From positions 62,001 to 126,000 of the forward strand of contig NZ_AVPS01000007.1 of assembly GCF_000768345.1 (NCBI RefSeq): a stretch of 64,000 bases of DNA. The letters are read 5' to 3'. A program made the position numbers and the translations under genes. The stretch comes from Lysobacter concretionis Ko07 = DSM 16239. GTDB taxonomy: Bacteria; Pseudomonadota; Gammaproteobacteria; Xanthomonadales; Xanthomonadaceae. Below, piece by piece: positions 1 to 9,130 of the stretch (positions within the stretch are counted from its first letter, which is position 1; each line of letters begins with the position of its first letter). The notes beneath the pieces were generated by a model that ran no database searches, had not been told where the DNA came from, and saw nothing but the letters and a program-made list of their open reading frames with translations.

Positions 1-1174
1 TGCCGAAGTGCTTCTCCATCAGCGGCACCATGCCGCGCAGCATCGCCGCCGCCAGCGCTTCGCCGGGCTCCTCGACCTTCACCACCTGGAAGCGGCGGGC
101 CAGCGCGGCGTCCTTCTCGAAGTACTTCTTGTATTCGCTCCAGGTCGTGGCGGCGATCGTGCGCAGTTCGCCACGCGCCAGTGCCGGCTTGAGCAGGTTG
201 GCCGCATCGCTCTGCCCGGCCTGGCCACCGGCACCGATCATTGTGTGGGCCTCGTCGATGAACAGGATGATCGGATGCGGGCTTCTGCCGACCTCGTCGA
301 TCACGTTCCGGAGGCGGTTCTCGAACTCGCCCTTGACGCTCGCGCCGGCCTGCAGCAGCCCCATGTCGAGGGTGTGCAGCTCGACTCCGCGCAGCAACTC
401 CGGCACGTCACCATCGACGATCCGCAACGCGAGCCCTTCGACCACCGCGGTCTTGCCGACCCCTGCCTCGCCGGTGAGGATCGGGTTGTTCTGCCGGCGC
501 CGCATCAGGATGTCGACCAGCTGGCGGATCTCGGCCTCGCGGCCGATCACCGGATCGATGTGGCCGTCGCGCGCGCGCCGGGTCAGGTGGGTGGTGTACT
601 GGTCCAGCGCCGGCGTCTTCGACAAGCCGGCCTCGGGAATCCGCGCGGTGTCGTCGGGACCATTGCCGGCCGGCGCATCGGCGAACCGCACGTCGCCCGC
701 CTCGCAGGAACCTTCGGTCAACCGGGCGAAATGGTGCTTGAGCTCCTCGCGCTGGATCCCGGCCAGCCGGGCCGAGCCGCGGTACGCCAACTGCGACAGC
801 CCCGGCGCGCTCAACAGCGCCAGCAGCAGGTGACCACTGCGGATGCGGGTGGTCTGCTCGTCCAGCGAGGCCAACAGCCAGGCGTGTTCGAACAGGGCCG
901 GCAGGTGCGGCGAGAACACCGGCGTGCGCGTGTTGCCGGTCTTGAAGCGGGCGATCTCGTTTTCCAGATCCTGGCGCAGGCTGTCCGCCCCGAGGCCGCT
1001 GCGCTGGATGATCAGCGCCACGTCGGCGCGCGGCGGTTCCAGCAGCGCCAGCAACAGGTGCTCCAGATCGACCTCGTAGTGGCCTTGGGCCAGGCACAGG
1101 TTGGCGGCGCGCTCGGCCGCTTGGCGGCAGGTGCCATTGAGCTTGCCGATCAGGGTCTTCAGATTGCTGCTCAT
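1..1174 (-). CDS. tssH: T6SS ATPase ClpV/TssH (3' end beyond window)
   Basis: AAA+ ATPase that disassembles the contracted TssB-TssC sheath so its subunits can be reused. About 391 N-terminal residues are visible of a family length near 880; the rest lies left of the window. The N-terminal Clp-N repeat domain (residues 1-150) precedes the first AAA+ domain, with Walker A GEAGVGKT at about 234-241 and Walker B LFIDEAH near 305. The start MSSNLKTLIGKLNG matches ClpV rather than ClpB. It is the last visible gene of the leftward operon, 69 bp after tssG. Paralogue ClpB is the main alternative, but the context argues strongly for TssH. Confidence 0.95.
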   Translation of the reverse strand, partial: MSSNLKTLIGKLNGTCRQAAERAANLCLAQGHYEVDLEHLLLALLEPPRADVALIIQRSGLGADSLRQDLENEIARFKTGNTRTPVFSPHLPALFEHAWLLASLDEQTTRIRSGHLLLALLSAPGLSQLAYRGSARLAGIQREELKHHFARLTEGSCEAGDVRFADAPAGNGPDDTARIPEAGLSKTPALDQYTTHLTRRARDGHIDPVIGREAEIRQLVDILMRRRQNNPILTGEAGVGKTAVVEGLALRIVDGDVPELLRGVELHTLDMGLLQAGASVKGEFENRLRNVIDEVGRSPHPIILFIDEAHTMIGAGGQAGQSDAANLLKPALARGELRTIAATTWSEYKKYFEKDAALARRFQVVKVEEPGEALAAAMLRGMVPLMEKHFG

Positions 1175-1243
1175 GCGATGCGTTCCATGCGTTGCTGATC
1201 CATGTGGGACTTTCTGTTGTCATTGACGACAACGCGGGTCGGA

Positions 1244-2335
1244 CTACTGCAGGGTGTGGATGCCGTAGCAGGTGTCGGAACGCGGCGCATCCGGCGGTCG
1301 CGAGCAGACGTAACTGTCGAAGCCCAGCCGGCAGCCGCCGCTCCCGCCGCCGCCCAGCACGATGCCCTGCAGGCAGTCGGATTTCAGGCTCAGGCAGACC
1401 TCGTACTCCAGTGTGCTGCCGGTCAGCAGGGTCAGCCACCTGGCCAACGCCCTGGCCGCACCGCCACCCGGCAACAGGTCGTCGAACCGGTCGCGATCCA
1501 GCGGGCCGATCCACAACCGCATACGCAGGTCGCGCTGCCACACCCGGGTGCCAACCAGCGCCGTGCTGCCCAGTACGGCATTGCCCAGTCCGAGCCGGGA
1601 GCGCTGCGACGGCGGCACCCGGTACCACGCCCCAACGAACGACTCGACCCGCAACGGCACCGCGAAGTAATCGGCCAGGATCCGCTGCAGCACCGCCGCC
1701 GATACCGGCCGCTGGCGGATCGCACCGGCGTAATGGGCGATCGCCTGGTCGAACACGGCCCCGCCGCCTCCGAGCATGCGACCGCGCAGACGCGGGCCGA
1801 CGCCGGCCAGTGCCAGCACCAGCGGCAGGAACCGCTCATTGCCGGCCAACTCATCCTGCAGACCCAACCGGTACTTTTTCCATGCCGCGTAATGCAGGGC
1901 GACGGCACGGTTACCGAAGATGTCCAGGAATGCGCGCGCCGCGCGGTCGCGCTGGTAGGTCTCACGGCGGCCGAGGGTCTCGGTGTAGTGCAGCGGCAGC
2001 ACGCCTTGCCGACCCAGCAGGCCCATGAACCCGGGCGTGAGGTGGACCTTGCCGAGGGCCTCCATCGTCACCGCGTGGGCGACCGCGGCGTCATGCTCCA
2101 GCGCCGTGCCATCGCTGGAAAACGCCTGCATCGACTCGACCTGGCTGGGTGCGAACCCCAGCGACATCGAGCTGCCGAAGCGCAGATGCCGGGCGACCAC
2201 GTCATCGGGCTTGACGCCCTGGCGGACGAACAGGCGCTCCAGTATCCGCACCGCCTGGTAGAACTCGAAGCGGTGTGGCGCGGCGAGCAGCTGCTGCGCT
2301 ACACCAGGGTCGAGTCGCCGCTGCGCGGTTCGCAT
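1244..2335 (-). CDS. tssG: T6SS baseplate protein TssG
   Basis: TssG (VasB/ImpH) of 363 residues, part of the cytoplasmic TssE-F-G-K baseplate wedge. The N-terminal half contains the family pattern around FYQAVRILERLF, and LRFGSSMSLGFAPSQV follows near residue 50. The start at MRTAQRRLDPG is chosen because the frame upstream reads as noise opposite tssF. It overlaps the end of tssF by 37 bp, the usual TssF-TssG arrangement that suggests translational coupling. tssH follows downstream. Confidence 0.93.
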   Translation of the reverse strand: MRTAQRRLDPGVAQQLLAAPHRFEFYQAVRILERLFVRQGVKPDDVVARHLRFGSSMSLGFAPSQVESMQAFSSDGTALEHDAAVAHAVTMEALGKVHLTPGFMGLLGRQGVLPLHYTETLGRRETYQRDRAARAFLDIFGNRAVALHYAAWKKYRLGLQDELAGNERFLPLVLALAGVGPRLRGRMLGGGGAVFDQAIAHYAGAIRQRPVSAAVLQRILADYFAVPLRVESFVGAWYRVPPSQRSRLGLGNAVLGSTALVGTRVWQRDLRMRLWIGPLDRDRFDDLLPGGGAARALARWLTLLTGSTLEYEVCLSLKSDCLQGIVLGGGGSGGCRLGFDSYVCSRPPDAPRSDTCYGIHTLQ

Positions 2336-4134
2336 CGGATCAGCTCCTCGCCGCTGTCGGACGCCAGCAGGGTCAATTGGGTAAAGCTGTTGGCGTGCAC
2401 GTACAGACCGAAGAAGTGGTCGAGCACCCGCGCGAAGGTGGCGATGCCGTGGCCGACGAACGCCGCCTCCTCGACACCCAGGCGGATCTCGACCCCGCGC
2501 ACCACGCTGGTGAAGTGGCGGCCAGGCAACCAGGCGCTCGCCGGGCGGTGCTCCAGCGCGGTAATGCCTTCGATCTGGGCCGCCGACACGCGGCTGCGGG
2601 CGATGTCGTACAGACGCAGCATTTCCTTGAGCGCGGGCAGGCCGCTCTGGCTCAGCGACAGGTGGTTCAAGGCCAGATGCGAGATCAGCCGCCACTGCGC
2701 GCCGCGTCCGCGCTCGAACCGCACCGGCCGGGTGGGTTTGCGCAGCAACGCAATCGAACGCGCCGGGCCGCCGCCTTCCATGTTGAGATCGCCGCCCTGC
2801 ACGCCGTGGGCGAGGTAACTGGGCAGGTCGCGGTTGCTGCAGGTCAGCTCCAGGCTGATGGTGTCGGTCTGCGGTTGTACGGGGTTGAAGTCCAGGTCCA
2901 CAAACGACAGCTCGGTCTCGAAGCCCGGGCTGCTGCGGGCAACCTGGTCGTCGCGATGGGCCAGCCAGTAGTGACCCGTGTTGTCGGGCGTCTCGCCATG
3001 GTGCAGGGAGTAGAACGGCCGGAACTCGGTGATCTTCTCGCCCTGCGGCGTCTGTCGTATCCGCTTGACCGCATCGATCGACACCACGTCATAGGCGAAC
3101 GCACGCCGCGCATCGGCGACCACCGGATATCGGGTGCTGCGATGGGTGATGCGGATGGGCTCGCCGCGCTGGGCGAACAGGTTGACCACCGGGGTGCAGC
3201 CCAGCAGCACGTTGGCGCGCGACAAGGCTTCCAATGCCCGAGCACCCGCCGAGCTAGCCGGCCGGGCGTGCAGGACAAGATGCACGGTGAAAAGGCTGCC
3301 CGTCTGGCCACCCAGTGCTTTCAGGTCGAGGTCGAAAAAGCCGAACTTCTCCGGGAACGCGAACAGTTCGGTCAGCAGCCGGTACGCCGGATGGGAGCGT
3401 TCGGGAAAGTCGATCAGGGCCTCGTCATCGGCGAACCCCGCCTGGCGCAGCGGCGAGGCTGGCAACGCCAGCCAGCGTCCGCTGTCCGCGGATTCCAGAT
3501 ACGCCGCGCGCACGCCGAACGCGAGTGCATCTCGCAATGCGGCGCAGAGCGTGGCCTCGCCATCTGTGAACAACCGCAGCGTGTCCAGACCGAGCGTGGC
3601 GAGATCCTGCGTTTCGCCGACCAGCTCGAACTTCAGCGCGATCTGGCCGCCGCTGCCCGCCGGCAGGCTGGTCGCCATCGGCGCATCCGCGATCGCCCGG
3701 TAGCGCACCTCGCGCACCGCGATCGGCGCCAGCGTCACGTCGTAGGTGCTGCGGAACCGGCAGCTGACCCCGCGCACGCTGCGCGAATGCAGCAACGTAT
3801 CGCGGGCGATGGTGACCGGCGCGCTGAGCTGGGCCAGCGCCGGCCCCATGTCGAAGCGGGCGATCGAGCACGACGGAAACGGCCGCAGGTAGTGCGGGTA
3901 CATCACCTCCAGCAGCGCTTCGGTGAACTCCGGATAGTCGTCCTCGATCTTCTTGCTGGTGCGCGCGCTGAGCAGCGCGAACGATTCGATCAGGCGTTCG
4001 ACATGCGGGTCCTGACTGCCATCGGCCGACAGCATCAGGCGCCCGGCGATCTTCGGGTAGCGCTCGGCAAACTCGCGGCCATGACGACGCAGGTAACCGA
4101 GCTCGCGCTCGTAATGGGGCAGCAGGTCTTCCAT
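2299..4134 (-). CDS. tssF: T6SS baseplate protein TssF
   Basis: TssF (VasA/ImpG), 611 residues, close to the usual family length. It begins MEDLLPHYERELGYLRRHG, a hallmark N-terminus, and residues 55-95 include FALLSARTSKKIEDDYPEFT and LLEVMYPHYLRPFPS, both characteristic. With TssG it forms the core heterotrimer of the baseplate wedge in the cytoplasm. It lies 18 bp after tssE and overlaps tssG. Full-length with no visible lesion. Confidence 0.96.
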   Translation of the reverse strand: MEDLLPHYERELGYLRRHGREFAERYPKIAGRLMLSADGSQDPHVERLIESFALLSARTSKKIEDDYPEFTEALLEVMYPHYLRPFPSCSIARFDMGPALAQLSAPVTIARDTLLHSRSVRGVSCRFRSTYDVTLAPIAVREVRYRAIADAPMATSLPAGSGGQIALKFELVGETQDLATLGLDTLRLFTDGEATLCAALRDALAFGVRAAYLESADSGRWLALPASPLRQAGFADDEALIDFPERSHPAYRLLTELFAFPEKFGFFDLDLKALGGQTGSLFTVHLVLHARPASSAGARALEALSRANVLLGCTPVVNLFAQRGEPIRITHRSTRYPVVADARRAFAYDVVSIDAVKRIRQTPQGEKITEFRPFYSLHHGETPDNTGHYWLAHRDDQVARSSPGFETELSFVDLDFNPVQPQTDTISLELTCSNRDLPSYLAHGVQGGDLNMEGGGPARSIALLRKPTRPVRFERGRGAQWRLISHLALNHLSLSQSGLPALKEMLRLYDIARSRVSAAQIEGITALEHRPASAWLPGRHFTSVVRGVEIRLGVEEAAFVGHGIATFARVLDHFFGLYVHANSFTQLTLLASDSGEELIRCEPRSGDSTLV

Positions 4135-4152
4135 CAGTCGGTCAATGCCACG

Positions 4153-4638
4153 TCAGGCCGCCGCACGGCGCAGCCGGCTGACCGAGTACTGCAGGGTGCC
4201 GGGCTGCAACATCGCATCGAAGCTGATGGGCTCGCGCGCGGGCTGCACATCCAGCAGTCCGTGAATCGAGAAATGCAGGCCGCCGACTCCGCGCGCATCG
4301 CCTTCCAGGGTCACACGCACATCGTGCAGGCGCGGCTCGTGCCGACCGATCGACTGCTCCAGCGAGCGGCAGATCGCGGCACGGTCGTGACCGTTGGCCA
4401 GGCTCAGGGTCGAGAAGTCGCGCAGCCCGTAGGTTATCAGCGACTTCCGGCACTGGGGATACGCCTTGAGCGCCTCCTCGCTGAATGCCGCGCGGCTGTT
4501 GAGCAGCCCTTCCAGGTCGCGCGCGACCGACTCCTTGTACTGGTCCATCGAGATCGATCTGGAGATGCCGCTGGCAGCATGGACCCGCGGCTCGTCGTCG
4601 AACAGTTTCTCCAGCAGGCTGGGCTCGAATCCTTTCAT
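4153..4638 (-). CDS. tssE: T6SS baseplate protein TssE
   Basis: TssE, a homologue of phage T4 gp25, 161 residues. It carries SISMDQYKESVARDLEGLLNSR and the gp25-like LITYGLRDFSTLSL core, then a basic C-terminus. The protein joins the sheath to the baseplate and helps trigger sheath polymerisation. The gene lies between hcp and tssF with a 93-bp gap after hcp and 18 bp before tssF, so it probably belongs to the same transcript. Confidence 0.93.
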   Translation of the reverse strand: MKGFEPSLLEKLFDDEPRVHAASGISRSISMDQYKESVARDLEGLLNSRAAFSEEALKAYPQCRKSLITYGLRDFSTLSLANGHDRAAICRSLEQSIGRHEPRLHDVRVTLEGDARGVGGLHFSIHGLLDVQPAREPISFDAMLQPGTLQYSVSRLRRAAA

Positions 4639-4731
4639 GCGTCCTGTCCTTCGTTTTCCGGCACATTCCGTTGCAGCACCGCATCACCGCCATGACACGG
4701 TGGCGACCGCAGCCGCCACCGCATCGGCCCG

Positions 4732-5232
4732 TCAGGAAACCGTGTAGGTCGGCTTGTTGGTGGTGTTGCTCCACTGCGCGACGGTCTTGCCGCCGACGCC
4801 GCCCCCCTGCTTCTGCTGGGTGTATGACCACTTGATCGCACCGAAGCTCAACTGCACCTGCTCGGACGGCATGCCGTCGTGGCCGAGTGCGGTGGAGACG
4901 CGGTGGACCAGCACGTTCAGCAGCTCGATCGTGTAGTAGTTGATCGCCTTGCCGTCCTTGTCGGCACGCAGGAACTCGATGCGGGCCTTGGGGAAGGTGG
5001 TGCCGTTGGCACACGCCTGGAACAACGCCGTGGAGGCGAGATCGATGCGCTTGTTGATCTCGATCGGGGTCATTTCCACGCGCGCTGCGGTGGTGCCGCC
5101 CGCACTGGAAGCCGTCGCCGAACGTGGCTGCAGGACATCCTGGTTGAAGGACTCGATCTCGATCCAGTCCTTGTGCTCGGCGTCCTTGGATTCGCCCTTG
5201 ATGGTGTCGATGTTGAGAAATGCGTGTTGCAT
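4732..5232 (-). CDS. hcp: T6SS tube protein Hcp (TssD)
   Basis: Hcp, 166 residues, forms the hexameric inner tube that is propelled out of the cell. It starts MQHAFLNIDTIKGES; the C-terminal half holds the family pattern VLVHRVSTALGHDGMPSEQVQLSFGAI split over residues 123-150. The start is set by AAGGAAAC 8-9 nt upstream; an in-frame extension of 39 residues is not Hcp-like. A 230-bp gap separates it from tssC upstream, unlike the tight spacing elsewhere, so it may have its own promoter or processing site. Hcp genes are often expressed more strongly than their neighbours. Confidence 0.95.
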   Translation of the reverse strand: MQHAFLNIDTIKGESKDAEHKDWIEIESFNQDVLQPRSATASSAGGTTAARVEMTPIEINKRIDLASTALFQACANGTTFPKARIEFLRADKDGKAINYYTIELLNVLVHRVSTALGHDGMPSEQVQLSFGAIKWSYTQQKQGGGVGGKTVAQWSNTTNKPTYTVS

Positions 5233-5462
5233 GGTCTGGTTTCCTTTTGTTCCATTCTTCCGTGAGATAGAGCCGGGCATGCACCGCAGGTGCCGACCCG
5301 GCACCGGTTTACCGCTGACTTGCGTACTGCCAACATCTGGCGCCGTCATCCGTTGCAGGGACGCTATCGCACACCGTCACGTCGGTCAGGGTCTGCGCCC
5401 TGTTGCCGACGTTCCTGCGACACCCCTGCGACATCGTGCCTGCAACGCGACGCCACACACCG
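5233..5462 (-). other. 230-bp leader between tssC and hcp with a GC hairpin
   Basis: This is the only long gap inside the leftward T6SS operon. It contains a 7-bp inverted repeat GGTGCCG-ACC-CGGCACC at about 5289-5306, within 75 nt of the hcp start. No uracil tract follows the hairpin, so it is not a classical terminator. A separate hcp promoter, or an RNA structure that stabilises hcp mRNA, are both possible; neither is shown by sequence alone. Confidence 0.35.
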
Positions 5463-6947
5463 TCACGCCCTGGCGTTGGTCGGAAGCTCGGCCACCAGTC
5501 GCAACGAAACCGACAGCTCATCGAGCTGGAAATGCGGGCGCAGGAACGACACCGCCCGGTACACGCCCGGCTTGCCGGGAACTTCCGACACCTGCACCGA
5601 CGCTTCGCGCAGCGGGTACTGGGCTTTCGCCTCCTGCGTCGCGTTGTCGTCCAGCAACACGTATTGCGCGACCCAGCGGTTGAGGAAGTCCTCGACATTG
5701 CCCGCCGAAGCGAAGCTGCCGATCTTCTCGCGCATCATCGCCTTCAGGTAATGGGCGACGCGCGAGACCGCGAACATGTATTGCAGCTGCGAGGACAACG
5801 AGGCATTCGCGTTGGCCACATCGGTGTTGTAGCGCTTCGGTTTCTGCGCCGACTGCGCGCCGAAGAACGCGGCGTAATCCGTGTTCTTGCAGTGCACCAG
5901 CGGTATGAAGCCCAGGTCGGAGAGTTCTTTCTCGCGGCGGTCGGTGATCGCGACCTCGGTCGGGCATTTCAGCGCCACCTCGCCGTCGTCGGTGCGGAAG
6001 GTGTGGGCCGGCAGTTCCTCGACCAGTCCCCCGCCTTCCACTCCACGGATCGCCGCGCACCAGCCGAAGTCCTCGAACGCCCTGGTCAGGCGGGCGCCGA
6101 AGGCGTAGGCGGTGTTGCACCACAGGTAGCGGGAGTGGTTGTTGCCGTCGACGTCCTCGACGTAGTTGAAGCCTTCCACCGTCGTGCCGTCCTTGGGGTT
6201 GTATGGCAGCCGGCCCAGGAACCGTGGCAGGGTCAGGCCGACATAGCGGCTGTCCTCGGAATCACGGAACGACTTCCACTTGGCGTATTCGACCGTGTCG
6301 AACACCTTGGCCAGGTCGCGCGGCTTGCCCATCTCGGTGAAGCTTTCCAGGCCGAACATGTCCTCGCTGGCGGCGGCGATGAACGGTGCATGGGCCGCCG
6401 CGGCGACGTGCGACATCTGCTCGATGAAGTACATGTCCTCGGGCTGTCGGCCGATGTTGTAGTCGCCCAGCAACGCACCGAATGGCGAGCCGCCGAAGGT
6501 GCCGAACTCTTCCTCGTAGACCTTCTTGAACAGTGCACTCTGGTCGAAATCGATCGCCGACTTGAAGTCCTTGACCACGTCCTTCTTGGGCGCGTTGAGC
6601 ACCTTGATCTTGAGCTGCGCGCCGGTCGAGGTCTGGCTGCACAGGTAATGCAGGCCACGCCAGGTGCTTTCCAGCTGCTGGAACTGCGGTGCGTGCATCA
6701 CCGCGGTGAGCTGCTCGGAGATCATCCGGTCCAGCTCGGCCAGGCGCGCGTCCAGGGTGAGGTTGAGGTTTTCCGACACCACCACGGTGCCTTGCAGCAC
6801 CTCGCGCGCGAGCTCGGAAATGATGTCCCGGGCGCGGCGGTGCTCGACATCGGACCTGGCGACCTTGCTCTGTTCGACGATCTGGTCGAGCAGGTCCGGT
6901 TCCGCCATAGCGACCGCGGATGGCGCTGCACTTGCCTGTGCGTCCAT
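5463..6947 (-). CDS. tssC: T6SS sheath large subunit TssC
   Basis: TssC (VipB), 494 residues, assembles with TssB into the contractile sheath. Recognisable stretches include ESTWRGLHYLCSQT, PFGALLGDYNIG, RFLGRLPYNPKDG and HYLKAMMREKIGSF. The start at MDAQASAAPSA is preferred because AAGGAG lies 8 nt upstream, while a 23-residue extension into tssB sequence has no such site. It starts 4 bp after the tssB stop. The length matches the family. Confidence 0.96.
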   Translation of the reverse strand: MDAQASAAPSAVAMAEPDLLDQIVEQSKVARSDVEHRRARDIISELAREVLQGTVVVSENLNLTLDARLAELDRMISEQLTAVMHAPQFQQLESTWRGLHYLCSQTSTGAQLKIKVLNAPKKDVVKDFKSAIDFDQSALFKKVYEEEFGTFGGSPFGALLGDYNIGRQPEDMYFIEQMSHVAAAAHAPFIAAASEDMFGLESFTEMGKPRDLAKVFDTVEYAKWKSFRDSEDSRYVGLTLPRFLGRLPYNPKDGTTVEGFNYVEDVDGNNHSRYLWCNTAYAFGARLTRAFEDFGWCAAIRGVEGGGLVEELPAHTFRTDDGEVALKCPTEVAITDRREKELSDLGFIPLVHCKNTDYAAFFGAQSAQKPKRYNTDVANANASLSSQLQYMFAVSRVAHYLKAMMREKIGSFASAGNVEDFLNRWVAQYVLLDDNATQEAKAQYPLREASVQVSEVPGKPGVYRAVSFLRPHFQLDELSVSLRLVAELPTNARA

Positions 6948-6951
6948 GGCT

Positions 6952-7461
6952 TTACTCCTTGTCCGCCGGAACGGTCTGGCCAAGCTGCCGGAGCTGCTCG
7001 GTGTTGGCGAGGACATCGTTGAGCAGGTCCTCCAGCTTCTCGTTGCCCGCCACCTTGTTGCGCAGGTCAGCCAGTTTGGAACGCGCCTCCAGCAGCCTGC
7101 GCAGCGGCTCGACCTGCTGCACCACCGACTCGGGCCGGAAGTCGTCGATCGACTTGAACGTCAGCTCGACCGCGAACTCGCCGCCGTCATCGCCGAGCTT
7201 GTTCGGCACCCGGAAGGCGGCACGCGGCGCCATGCCTTCCAGCACCTCATCGAAGGTGTCGAGATCGACGTTGACGAACCTGCGCTCCTTGAGTCGTGGC
7301 AGCGGCTGGTCGGGCTGGCCGCTGAAATCGCCCAGTACGCCGACCACGAACGGAATCTCCTTCTGCTCGATCGCGTCGCCCTTCTCGACGTCGTAGGTGA
7401 GTTGCACGCGCGGCGGCCGAACCTTCTCCAGACGTTTCTGGATGCTTTCCTTCTTGGACAT
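6952..7461 (-). CDS. tssB: T6SS sheath small subunit TssB
   Basis: TssB (VipA), 169 residues, partner of TssC in the contractile sheath. The N-terminus MSKKESIQKRLEKVRPPRV, the IPFVVGVLGDFSG stretch and the FKSIDDFRPESVV block are typical. The start follows GGGAGA by 7 nt. It sits 40 bp downstream of a TPR lipoprotein gene and 4 bp before tssC, so the three genes are very likely co-transcribed. Confidence 0.96.
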   Translation of the reverse strand: MSKKESIQKRLEKVRPPRVQLTYDVEKGDAIEQKEIPFVVGVLGDFSGQPDQPLPRLKERRFVNVDLDTFDEVLEGMAPRAAFRVPNKLGDDGGEFAVELTFKSIDDFRPESVVQQVEPLRRLLEARSKLADLRNKVAGNEKLEDLLNDVLANTEQLRQLGQTVPADKE

Positions 7462-7501
7462 CTCGTCGTCTCCCTGACGATTGGCGGCGGATCGGGGCGG
7501 G

Positions 7502-8134
7502 TCAGTTGCCCATGCCACCGAACGGGTTGGCGATGGCGCGGCGCTGCGGTGCGGGTGTCTCCGCCGTCGGCGCCTTGGTCGCAGCGGTCGGAGCCGTTGC
7601 CGGACGCGGCACGGCGCGACGACGCGAAGCCGTCGCCCGCGTCTTGCGGTCACCGGCATCTCCGGAATCCAGGATGTCCTCGCCCATCGTCGCCCGCATG
7701 GTCGCGGCGAGGCGCTCGGCTTCGGTGCGGGCGGTATGGGAGGCCAGCGCGCCGTTGCCCTGCAGGCGCTGCAGCGCCTGTGAGGCGATGCGCAGGCCGG
7801 ACACGGTCAGCACGCTGTCGGCGACCATGTCGGTCGGATCGCGCTGCAGGACTTCCTCGGCGGCAACGATGGCGCGGCCGTAATTGCCGGCATCGAACTG
7901 CAGCTGCGCGGTGCGCACCCACGGCTCCTTGCTGGTCGGGTCGGCCTTCGCCGCCTCGTTGAAACCGACCAGGGCGGACTCCACCCGGCCGGCGCTCACT
8001 TCGGCTTCAGCCGCGCCAAGAACGGCGGCATAGCCGGTGCCTTTCGTGGGCATGCTGTCGCACGCGGCCAAGCCGGCGACCAGCACGGTCGCGGCGAACA
8101 GACGGCACGCGAAAACCATCGGGAACGATTGCAT
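7502..8134 (-). CDS. T6SS-associated TPR-like lipoprotein
   Basis: A 210-residue predicted lipoprotein heading the leftward T6SS operon. Residues 1-27 are a type II signal peptide ending in LAAC|D. Residues 35-120 look like two to three TPR-type helical repeats (AGRVESALVGFNEAAKADP, GNYGRAIVAAEEVLQRDP). The C-terminal 70 residues are low-complexity, rich in Ala, Thr, Pro and Arg. The start is set by AGGAGA 7 nt upstream of MQSFPM. Similar TPR lipoproteins occur next to tssB in several proteobacterial T6SS loci, but the role is not established, so no symbol is given. Confidence 0.8.
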   Translation of the reverse strand: MQSFPMVFACRLFAATVLVAGLAACDSMPTKGTGYAAVLGAAEAEVSAGRVESALVGFNEAAKADPTSKEPWVRTAQLQFDAGNYGRAIVAAEEVLQRDPTDMVADSVLTVSGLRIASQALQRLQGNGALASHTARTEAERLAATMRATMGEDILDSGDAGDRKTRATASRRRAVPRPATAPTAATKAPTAETPAPQRRAIANPFGGMGN

Positions 8135-8221
8135 TCGACACTCTCCTTGTGGGCGCGCAGGGTGCGTTGCGGCCTGAATCTCCATGTATCAAGTAACCAG
8201 CACTTGATGGCACCCCGGCTA

Positions 8222-8251
8222 GATATAGTAGCCTTGTGCCGCCGCCGTCAA
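8222..8251 (-). promoter_or_regulatory. Putative sigma70-type promoter of the leftward T6SS operon
   Basis: On the minus strand a TTGACG -35 element (8246-8251) precedes a TACTATATC stretch (8222-8230) that offers a -10 hexamer at 15-18 bp spacing. It lies about 85-90 bp upstream of the lipoprotein start, inside the 221-bp divergent gap to tssJ. No enhancer-type or operator repeat was recognised. Confidence 0.35.
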
Positions 8252-8355
8252 GCTGACTTTGGCAGCGCGCATTGTTCACCAGGGAAGGTCGCCCCGCAAC
8301 ACCCCGGGGTTGGCCCGTGACCGCAAGCCGGTCCGGCAGCAAGGAAATGTTTTCA

Positions 8356-9024
8356 ATGGAGCGGCACGCTATGGACGGTTTTTCATCCTCGCCCGACCGG
8401 GCATTTCATGCCGGCGCACGACCGCGTCGCGGCGGTGCGTGGCTCGCCGGTGTGGCGCTGGCTGGCGGCCTGCTCCTCGTCTCCGGCTGTGCCGGCCATG
8501 GCGGCATCAGGCAAACATTCGACAAGACCCTGCAGGCGGTCGGCTTGAAGGCAGCGGCGCCACCACCGCATTCGGTGCCGCTGCGGTTTCAAGCCGGCGA
8601 CAACCTCAACGCCGGCGACGGCGAGCGCGGGGTGTCGCTGGTGGTGCGGGTCTATCAGTTGCGCGAGCGCAAACGCTTCGAGGACGCCGCGTTCGAGGTG
8701 TACCTCGACGAGCAGCGCGAGCGTGACGTGCTCGGCGACGACCTGCTCGGCGTGACCGAGTTCCTGCTCGCGCCCGGACAGCGCCACGAGGTGCTGGAGC
8801 CGTTGCCGGCCGACGGTCGACACGTCGGCGTGGTGTCGCTGTTCCGTGCGCCCGCGCCGACACGGTGGCGGCTCGTGTTCGACGCCGGCAAGGCCGCCGG
8901 CGAAGGCGTAACCATCGGCCTGCACGCCTGCGCGATGACCACTCCGGGTCCGGCGCTGGAGACCGTCCTGGCAACACCGCCGCACAGCCTGTCGTCGAGC
9001 CGTTGTCCACCACTTCGGCGCTGA
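8356..9024 (+). CDS. tssJ: T6SS outer-membrane lipoprotein TssJ
   Basis: TssJ (VasD/SciN), about 222 residues, the lipoprotein that links TssM to the outer membrane. A hydrophobic segment GVALAGGLLLVSGC gives the lipobox with Cys near residue 46. The mature part holds the family pattern VSLVVRVYQLRERKRFEDAAF and LAPGQRHEVLEPLP. Three in-frame ATGs at 8347, 8356 and 8371 are possible; AAGGAA is best spaced for 8356. It opens the rightward J-K-L set, and its partner TssM is encoded some 38 kb away. Confidence 0.9.
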   Translation: MERHAMDGFSSSPDRAFHAGARPRRGGAWLAGVALAGGLLLVSGCAGHGGIRQTFDKTLQAVGLKAAAPPPHSVPLRFQAGDNLNAGDGERGVSLVVRVYQLRERKRFEDAAFEVYLDEQRERDVLGDDLLGVTEFLLAPGQRHEVLEPLPADGRHVGVVSLFRAPAPTRWRLVFDAGKAAGEGVTIGLHACAMTTPGPALETVLATPPHSLSSSRCPPLRR

Positions 9025-9130
9025 CCGCGATCACGCAGGCCGCTGCAATCCGCCCCTCACCCGCGCCAGCCGATCGACTGTCACCACCGGCGACGGGTTT
9101 CATCGCAATGACCAGGGAGTCACACCGCAT

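Noticed and set aside
5289-5306. Intrinsic terminator between tssC and hcp
   Set aside because: The hairpin has no U-tract after it on either strand.
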